In this document: positions 57,100-64,000 of the stretch, in pieces | Position numbering within the stretch: position 1 is the first letter of the stretch | Layout of the letters: each line of letters begins with the position of its first letter | NCBI GenBank assembly: GCA_012295275.1 | Contig: CM022673.1 | Span: 12,866,288 to 12,930,287, forward strand | Source of the DNA: Chrysomallon squamiferum | Lineage: Eukaryota > Mollusca > Gastropoda > Neomphalida > Peltospiridae | Direction of reading: 5' to 3' | Length of the DNA stretch: 64,000 nucleotides | Position numbers and translations under genes: made by a program | Notes under the pieces: model-generated | Database searches by the model: none | The model's input: only the letters and a program-made list of their open reading frames with translations | Told to the model about the DNA's origin: nothing

Positions 57100-57620
57100 T
57101 TAGCTTCCACCCATCACAAGCATGTTTGCACCTTATCACACTAAGCATGCTAATAATTAAAAAGACTAGACATTTTGATTTCTGTGCCTGTGTTCATGTT
57201 TCTGAGTTACGTGTAATAAAGGACTTGAATCTGTCATACTAACTAAATTTGCATGTTTACAGTCCACGTATATAATTATGAAACAGTTTGCACCAGATGC
57301 ATGCTGGGCAAACCTGCACTTTACCAAACAAACGAAGGTAATAAATGGATATTAAAGGCACTTGAAGTTGTCACTTAACATTCTGATATCTCTATTTCCA
57401 AGTATTTTTGCAATCTGTGCATTCAGTTGTGTCATCAGGTGCATGCTAGACATAACTGCATGTTACTGGACAAACAAAGCCAATAAATGGATTTAAATTT
57501 AAAAAAATTTAGTGTCACTATTTCTATATTTCTGTATTTCCAAATATGCTCACAAATCATATATGAAACACTTGAATACAGGTGCATATCAAGCATGCTT
57601 CAGTCTTTATCTTAAGAAAA
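57100..57620. repeat. ~143-bp diverged array, three to four units
   Basis: GATGCATGCTGGGCAAACCT (57296), GGTGCATGCTAGACATAACT (57439) and GGTGCATATCAAGCATGCTT (57581) mark a 142-143-bp period. Shared parts include GGTAATAAATGGATATTAAA and TTTCCAAGTATTT. A weaker unit lies before 57200. Confidence 0.8.
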
Positions 57621-57689
57621 CTTGAAAATGTCACTTAAGTTTCCAAGACACAGGTAGTCAGGTATAAACATGACACACATTTCATGACA

Positions 57690-57800
57690 CTTAAGTACAA
57701 TACCAACCCACTTAGGTACACCACAACCCACTTGTGTACACCACAAACCCACTTACATACATCACAAACACACTTACATACATCACAAACAGACAGCTAC
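57690..57800. repeat. ~22-bp array, CACTTACATACATCACAAA
   Basis: Five copies of ACCCACTTAGGTACACCACA-like units, the last two near identical (CACTTACATACATCACAAAC). Confidence 0.85.
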
Positions 57801-57851
57801 AAACCAAACTTCCATTTCTGTCACTTTTGTTTCAGTTGTCAGCTTAGCGAC

Positions 57852-58322
57852 ATCTTAATAGTTATTAGTTGTCGGGCAACGAGTTTTTGTATTATTGTAA
57901 TATTTATTAGAAAGGAAAATCATAATTTTATAACAAGAATGAAGAAAAGTTAATCATACGCTCAGTTCAGTCATAACGTATGGCTTTATCACATGTACAT
58001 TTTTTTAAAAATATTAATAGTTACTAGTTGTCAGGCAAACAGTTTTTGTATTATTGTAATATTTATTAGAGAGGAAAATCATAATTTTAAAACAAGAATG
58101 AAGAAAAGTTTAATCATACGCTCATTCATAATATATGGCTTTATCACATGTACTTTTTAAAAAAAATATTAATAGTTAATAGTTGTCAGGCAAACAGTTT
58201 TTGTATTATGGTAATATTTATTAGAGAGGAAAATCATAATTTTAAAACAAGAATGAAGAAAAGTTTAATGATTCACTCAGTTCATTCATAATGTATGGAT
58301 CTTTTTTCATGTGCTACATTTG
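57852..58322. repeat. ~157-bp array, three copies
   Basis: Copies start TAATAGTTATTAGTTGTCGG (57856), TAATAGTTACTAGTTGTCAG (58014) and TAATAGTTAATAGTTGTCAG (58169). Each contains TTTATTAGAGAGGAAAATCA, AACAAGAATGAAGAAAAG and TATGGCTTTATCACATG. Copies 2 and 3 are very similar. This is the youngest large array of the right-hand block. Confidence 0.93.
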
Positions 58323-58720
58323 TTTAAAAAATTCTGATGTAACTCTAAGAGAAAAAACCTGATCTACTTTTACTGACAGTAAGAGTTATTTTGTTATTCA
58401 TTGTTTTGTTTATATTTACTGATATCTTTATTATTATTATATTAGAGAAGAAACCTGCTTACACTACTTCATGGGATTTTTTTTTTTAACAATCCACAGC
58501 AAGATATCTTTTATATACAATTTCCACTACTTTAAATATTTAATGATATCTTAGTTATTATTTTGTAATAATGTAGAATTAGATAAGAAATATAATAATA
58601 CCATGAACTTTTGTTTTAAAAATCCACAGCTAGGCATTTGTTTATGTAAATCTTCTTTTATCCAAAACATTTTCTTTTAAACACCTTTCTCATTCTCTGT
58701 GTATAAAAAAACCTGTTAAA
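58323..58720. repeat. Tandem units resembling the SINE core
   Basis: Three units begin CTAAGAGAAAAAACCTG (58342), TTAGAGAAGAAACCTGCTTA (58442) and ATTAGATAAGAAATATAATA (58578). Unit two continues CACTACTTCATGGG (58462-58475) and AGCAAGATATCTTTTATATA (58499-58518), matching the minus-strand SINE order GAGAGGAAACCCGCTGTCGC, CACTTCATGGG, AGCAAGGGATCTTTTATATG. Unit three repeats CCACAGCTAGGCATTTG. They are probably a SINE core amplified in tandem. Confidence 0.55.
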
Positions 58721-58839
58721 AAAAAAAAAAATGTTAAAAAAAAGAGGTTTTTTCTTGATTTATTTTACTCTGATACTAATTATAGTTACTGTTTGCCAGT
58801 TTTCTTTAATTAAATTCACTGTCAGGAACAGGTCCGTTA

Positions 58840-59235
58840 AATTTAGTTAATGTCTTTTTTTATTTTTTTAAATATCTGCTTATGGACTATCTCCTTTATC
58901 AGGCAAAGCTAACTGTATGTGATATACTTTTAATTAAGATTAATTTTGGCAGTTAAGCCTTGCAATAATGTACATGACTGTGTGTACGTGCTATTTTTAG
59001 AGGAATCATGCTGTATTTCAATTAAAATTAATTTCAACTGTTAAAACTTCAAACAGTTTTCCCTCGAGTTAAAGCTAATTGCATATCAAAAGGTTTTAAT
59101 AAAAATTAATTTTGACAAGTTTAATTTTTAGAATATTTATGGTGTATTTTTACCTGCCGTCAAAAGTAATTGCATTCAAAATAGTTTTGAGCAAAATTTA
59201 TTTCTTTGAGTGTGTATTTTATGAATTATTTTAAT
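58840..59235. repeat. Diverged ~100-170-bp array, AATTAATTTTGACA
   Basis: Units share AAGCTAACTG/AAGCTAATTGCAT, TTTTAATTAAGATTAATTTT and GGCAGTTAA or GACAAGTTTA pieces near 58905, 59020, 59072 and 59162. Confidence 0.65.
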
Positions 59236-59379
59236 GGTTTACAGAAATAAATCACATGGCCTAGGATCAAGCTCATTATTCAACCTCATATTTTATCCTT
59301 TTTTTTTAATGTATTGCATAGTACATTTTAAATTTATGGTTATATAACATTGTAAATGTGTTAAGAATTATAGAGATAA

Positions 59380-59382
<3 letters not shown>

Positions 59383-59416
<34 letters not shown>

Positions 59417-59440
59417 AAACAAAAACAAAAACAAACCAGA
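59383..59440. repeat. GA run and AAAAAC repeats
   Basis: GA units (59384-59411) followed by four AAACAA-type units directly before the SINE copy. Confidence 0.85.
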
Positions 59441-59640
59441 GAAAAACCAGAGCACAGATGATATTTAATATGCACCTTCTCACAGACAGGAAAGGACAAT
59501 CTCAGATAAACTATTTTGTGAGGGACGTAGAAGTTGGAATGGGAAATAACAGTGTGTATGCTCGGAAAATTTGATCATGTGACTCATTCATCATTGTTAA
59601 ATCTGCGACATTCTGGACTTTAAACCTGTTTGTGATGTTT
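59441..59640 (-). mobile_element. SINE, minus strand
   Basis: Plus-strand landmarks: TTTAATATGCACCTTCTCAC (59463-59482), AGACAGGAAAGGACAATCTC (59483-59502) and GGAATGGGAAATAAC (59536-59550), then GATCATGTGACTCATTCATC in the head area (59572-59591). The family order is TTTTATATGCACCATCCCAC, AGACAGGATAGCAC, GGAACGAGAAATAG, GATCC...GACC. It is one of the clearer copies. Confidence 0.7.
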
Positions 59641-59764
59641 GACTAAAATGTAAATAAATAATACTCCCAGGAAGTAGCAATTTGAGAAGAATTTTTTGTG
59701 GGAACATGCTTCCTCTGTGTATGTATTGTCTTGTTTCCTTTTCCCTCTTTAGATACTGTTTCCA

Positions 59765-60350
59765 ACAATGCAGTCACATTTTAAGCAGTTAACAAAATTA
59801 TTAAATAGTAAAAAGAAATTCTTAAAAGGATGAACACAAAACCAAAAAACAAATTACAAAAAAACCACCAAACATATCCATCAGTAAATACACATTTCAA
59901 GCAGTTAATAAAAATTATTTAGTACCTCAAAAATAAACTCTTAAAGGATGAATGTTAAAAAAAAGAAGAAATAAAATATGTGTATATCAATAAAAAAACA
60001 TTTTATTTCAAAGAAAATAGTTGATTATTTTGCATGTTACTTAGGTTACTAAGACTCATCAGTAAAACATTATTAAAAGAACCAACTCTTAAAAAGATGA
60101 ATGCTAAATAAAAACAAACAAGAAATAAAAAATAATTTTAGGACATGTACATCAAAAAAGTCTGGTACATTTAAAAAATTTAATACTTAAAAAGCAAATA
60201 TTAAGTCTTAAAAAGAAAACAAACAAATTAGAAAAACAAAGCCATGAATATATCAAAAAACAAACAATAACATTTACATTTTGACAACTTAATATAAATA
60301 ATAAAACAGAATACACAAATGAATACATCAGCAAACATAGGTGATACATT
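59765..60350. repeat. Diverged ~115-150-bp array, TCTTAAAAGGATGAA
   Basis: Units share ACATTTTAAGCAGTTAA, TTCTTAAAAGGATGAACAC and CATCAGTAAA (anchors near 59778, 59893, 60058, 60170, 60310), with some units truncated. Confidence 0.75.
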
Positions 60351-60369
60351 TTAACAAGTTAAATAAATA

Positions 60370-61215
60370 AATAATAAATACAAAATAGTGACAGACAGAC
60401 AGAGAGACACATCAACAAACAGGTATTTTTACTAAGTGTACAAATGAAGACAGACAACTGATTCAACTGATGGACATATGAATGAATACATCAACAAAGA
60501 AATAGATGTGATGTTGTTAATTGGTAGAGTGAATTGTTGTGTGAATTTTATACTAGATATAAATAGAGAAAAACAGGTGAACAGACAACACATCAACACA
60601 CATAAATGAGTGGTACCTGTTAATTAGTAAACAAGTATCTTGAGTTGTGTGAATGTTGTACATGATAGTAATAAAAACAGACAGACGAACATACCAATAC
60701 ATCAACAAACACAGACAAACACATCTACAAATAGATGGACAGACAGACAACACAACATATCAACATACATACATGTGTGGTACTGTTAATTAGTAAACAA
60801 GTGTTTTATGTTGTGTGAATATTATACAAAACACTAATAAAGACAGATAAACATACCAATACATCAACAAACACAGACAAACACATCTACAAATAGGTGG
60901 ACAGACAGACAACACAACACATCAACATACATAAATTTGTGTTGTTCTGTTAATTAGTAAACAAGTGTTTTATGTTGTGTGAATATTATACAAAACAGAC
61001 AAACAGACCAACACATCAACAAACATACATGTGGGGTACTGTTAATTAGTAATCAAGTGGGTTTTTTTTATGTTGTGCGAATATTAAACAAGACACAAAT
61101 AAAAACAGACAGACAAACACATCAACAAAAAGACTTACAGACAGCGCACACACAGGTGTGGTATTGTTAATTAGTAAACAAGTGTTTTATGTTATGCACA
61201 AGACACTGATATATT
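60370..61215. repeat. Array with TGTTAATTAGTAAACAAGTG, six units
   Basis: The anchor occurs at about 60515, 60616, 60785, 60949, 61039 and 61163. Full units of about 165 bp contain TTTTATGTTGTGTGAATATT, ACACATCTACAAATAG and ACAGACAGACAACACAACA; some are shortened to 90-125 bp. Confidence 0.88.
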
Positions 61216-61395
61216 CTGACAGAGTGTGTGTGTTTTGACACTATCCTGTTTTCAATCTAACATTGCGTGAACCCTGGAGCATGCCAGCTTCACGGCAGTT
61301 GTGGAAATAAATCAGAAGCAAGTAAGAAACTCAACTACATGTGTATAGATACAGTTACACACAAACCCCTAGAGAACTCAGAGCAAATGGGCTGC
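61216..61395. other. Unique sequence between two arrays
   Basis: Includes CCTGGAGCATGCCAGCTTCA near 61273. Nothing recognised. Confidence 0.4.
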
Positions 61396-61399
61396 TGTC

Positions 61400-62115
61400 A
61401 AACCACTGTAATTTGAGTAACGTTCAAAATAAAAACTTTTTTTGTTTTACGTTGTTTATCACGTAATGCAAAGGAAAATAAGAGAGATTGAAATGGATGG
61501 ATTGACATATTGAGAAAATACTATTTACCAAATGTTTGTAACTTGAGTAATGTATAAAATAAAATTTTAAAAATTTCAGTTCTAAATAAAGTAAAATGAT
61601 GGAAAGGAAAATAAGAGAGCTTGAAATAAATGGATTGGATGTTGAGAAAACAGTATCTACCAAATGTCTGTAACTTGAGTAATGTTCAAGAAAATAAAAA
61701 TATTTGTTCAGTTGTTTATAAAGTGAGGCAAATTAAAACACAGAAGATTCAAATGGCTGAATTTAGCACCACAGATACTCTTTACCACATTATAGAAAAT
61801 TGATGTTTTTTCAGTTGTTTGAAAAATGCAAAGTAGTAAAATAAGGATGATTGTCATGAATGGACTAATAGACAGAAGTATGGATGGACAGATTGAATAC
61901 TAAACAAATATGTCTGCTTCCAAATCTTTCTAATTTAAGTAACATTCAAAATAAAGATGTTTTTTCAGTTGTAGACAGAATTTTTTGAAGTAAAACAAAC
62001 AATGGTGAAAGGATGGATGGACTTGTGGTTGGAATACCATGCAAATATTCTTCTTCTGAGTCTTAGTAACCTAAGTAACATGCAAAATAATCAACTATTT
62101 TCTTTGAAACAAAAT
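61400..62115. repeat. ~131-bp array, TTGAGTAATGTTCAAAATAAA, five to six units
   Basis: Anchors at about 61413, 61545, 61676, 61936 and 62072 give a 131-137-bp period with one obscured unit in between. Shared parts are AAATGTTTGTAACTTGAG, GTTCAGTTGTTTATAAAG and ATGGATGGACTTG-like words. Confidence 0.88.
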
Positions 62116-62650
62116 ATAAACAGATGCATGGGTGATCTTCAGTTTCTTTTACAGCATCAGGAACTGTTTAAGTTTGCTTGTTGTGGTCATAGCATCTGAC
62201 TTGTGCCTCAAAGGTCTTTCATGGCATGACAGGAATTCACAGCAGCCATCATAAGATATTTAATACCTCCAGTTGTTTTAATTAAGTTTGAAACCCTACA
62301 CAACTTAACTTGCTGAACCAGGAGATTTAAGAAATTGCAAAGAAAAAGAAAAAAAAAAAAAAAAAAAAAAAAAAAGAAATGTAACCGCCTAACTAGTTTT
62401 TTCTCAGCAGACACCCAGAATGCAACACAACTACTCAGAAAGGATCAGCTCCACTCTTTGGGGTGATAAGAACAGATTAAGTTCATGCTGGGGGAGAACT
62501 CTTCAAAGAAGGTAGCTAATCCTGTAGAAGGTGTTTTAAGCTGTGAGAGTGAAAGATTTGTCATGTGAGAGTTTATGCTTTCACTGGCTGCCAGTAAATC
62601 CTTGTTTGGTGTCCAGCAAACGTCCACAGGATTAACACATACGTTTGATC
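62116..62650. other. Unique sequence with a poly(A) run and a weak ORF
   Basis: GC content rises at 62395-62640. A 60-codon minus-strand frame (62627-62445) reads MDVCWTPNKDLLAASESINS at its start and has a balanced composition. There is no clear splice donor at its end and no recognised family. A poly(A) run (62349-62375) lies alongside. It may be an exon fragment, an old retroposed piece, or chance. Confidence 0.3.
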
Positions 62651-63180
62651 TTTTAAAATATTTTGAAACAAACTGTTTTAATTTTTCTAAATGGATTAAA
62701 GAAAATTAGCTAGAATTTGCAGATATTAACTATTATTGTTATTATCATTATAAGTTGTGATGGTATAAGAAGTAATATTAATAGCAGTAATAGTAATAAT
62801 TGTAATAATATCAAGCAGTAATACTGTAAATATTTTATTTTCATTATTATTGTCATTGTCATTGTTATTGTTATTGTTATTGTTACTGTTACTGTTGTTA
62901 TTATTATTATTATTATTACTATTTTATCATACAGAGTAATAGCAACTAGTAATACTTTATTTTTATTTAATTTGGTTTAAAAGAGAAGTATTAGTAGTAG
63001 TAATTACAATAACAGTAACAGTAGTACTTAAATTTAATTTTTTTCTTACTGCATATCATGGAAAAATTTAACTGGTTGCTTAGAAGATTGAATATCATCA
63101 TATTTATTTTTATTTACTTATTTTTTATTTTTAAAAATTTTTTATTTATTGTTATTATTTGATTTCTAATGGACTTTCCA
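62651..63180. repeat. Degenerate TTA, TTG, GTA and TTTA patches
   Basis: GTTATTGTTATTGTTATTG-like units (62855-62890), TTA units and GTAGTAGTA words in AT-rich sequence. Confidence 0.7.
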
Positions 63181-63790
63181 TTTTCTGCATTATTTTAGCA
63201 TTGAATGTTTTAAAATAGAAATAATGAAATTTAAAACAACTTTTATTACTTTATACACTCTGACAATCAATTCCAGTTTGTCATCTTTTATTTACTTCAA
63301 CAAAGAGGTACATTAATGTCAGCTACGTTTGGTCTTAATATTTAAAAAGCTGTTTTTAATATGTCTTTATACATAATGACAGATAATTTTTTTCACCTTT
63401 ACACTGCAGAGCTATTTTAACAGCCTTCCTTAATGTGTATCATTTACATTCTTTCGTGATAGGAAGAGATTATACAGAAATTCAGTGAAGCAAAGCAGCT
63501 TAATTCAACCACTTAGAGATAATTGTAATTGAAATATTATGATTTTTTTTTCCAAAAAGATTGAAATGAAAGATAAAAATACAAGTTTAGAAAATAACAT
63601 AATTTTGCTTGAGGCTTTCATGTTGAAAATTTAAACATATCAAATGTCGTAACCTTAGATGAAGATTTGTTATTTTTGTTAAGTTGATGTTTTTTTTTTT
63701 TTTTTTAAAGTGAACTGGTTGTAAGCTTGAAGATAAGATCATGTTGTTTTTTTCTTCATCTTTTATGTTTGTAATCTTTCTGAGAGAAAA
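63181..63790. other. AT-rich unique sequence
   Basis: No recognised feature except poly(T) near 63690-63706. Confidence 0.4.
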
Positions 63791-64000
63791 AAGAATGAAC
63801 AGATTTTGTGTTTTTATTTACTTATTAATTTATTAATTTATTACTGTTGTTATTATTATTATTATATTATTATTATATTATTATTACATTCTTATTATTA
63901 TTATTATTATTACATTAATATTATTATTATTATATTTATTATTATTAGTAGTAGTAGTAGTAGTAATAGTTGTAGCATTAGTATCAGTAATAATTATAGT
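63791..64000. repeat. TTA and GTA trinucleotides to the window end
   Basis: ATTATTATTATTA units with CATTA interruptions, then GTAGTAGTAGTAGTA and degenerate AGTAATA words running off the end. Confidence 0.9.

Overview
The window is AT-rich, repeat-dense eukaryotic DNA. It most resembles intergenic or intronic sequence of a mollusc. The evidence for a mollusc is a set of degraded copies of a tRNA-headed SINE-like element whose body matches, from my memory of the family, a repeat widespread in gastropod and bivalve genomes. These copies carry motifs such as TTTAACGACACC, a core around GGATCTTTTATATGCACC, and GGAACGAGAAATAG. The cephalopod SINE core was not seen. No bacterial or viral gene organisation, CRISPR array, rRNA or intact tRNA gene was recognised.

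No complete protein-coding gene can be supported. Nearly every long open frame is a by-product of TTA, GT, CA, CATC, CTT or minisatellite repeats. The gene evidence is limited to four places. At 14.68-15.23 kb (minus strand) there is a pair of candidate short exons with compatible splice phases in a CpG-richer patch. At 33.27-33.69 kb there is a CpG-rich promoter-like patch. At 48.0-48.48 kb there is a CpG-rich patch ending in a strong splice donor, read as a promoter plus candidate first exon on the plus strand. At 51.12-51.49 kb there is a CpG-richer unique block that could be an exon or a regulatory element.

Layout. 0-4.7 kb: a 166-bp direct repeat, AT/CA microsatellites and AT-rich DNA. 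4.98-6.1 kb: a plus-strand SINE running into a ~37-bp minisatellite. 6.1-13 kb: microsatellites and three minus-strand SINE copies. 13.4-15.6 kb: short diverged arrays around the candidate exons. 15.6-21.4 kb: microsatellites, a 24-bp minisatellite, a 50-bp triplicate, a G-rich tract and a long CT tract. 21.6-23.3 kb: a ~120-bp array, then a SINE with a 38-bp minisatellite inside it. 23.3-33 kb: TTA-type repeats, a ~156-bp minisatellite, SINE copies and the 28.5-29.4 kb array. 33-48 kb: CpG-rich patch, short-period arrays and more SINE copies. 48-64 kb: promoter-like patch, then many diverged arrays, almost back to back from 57.1 to 62.1 kb.

The most interesting signal is the relation between SINEs and minisatellites. 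At 22.68-23.31 kb the sequence before and after the 38-bp array are adjacent parts of one SINE body, and the repeat unit resembles the SINE segment expected between them. The same arrangement is likely, but less clear, at 4.98-6.1 kb. SINE consensus comparisons were made from memory and by eye; matches between copies inside the window can be checked directly.
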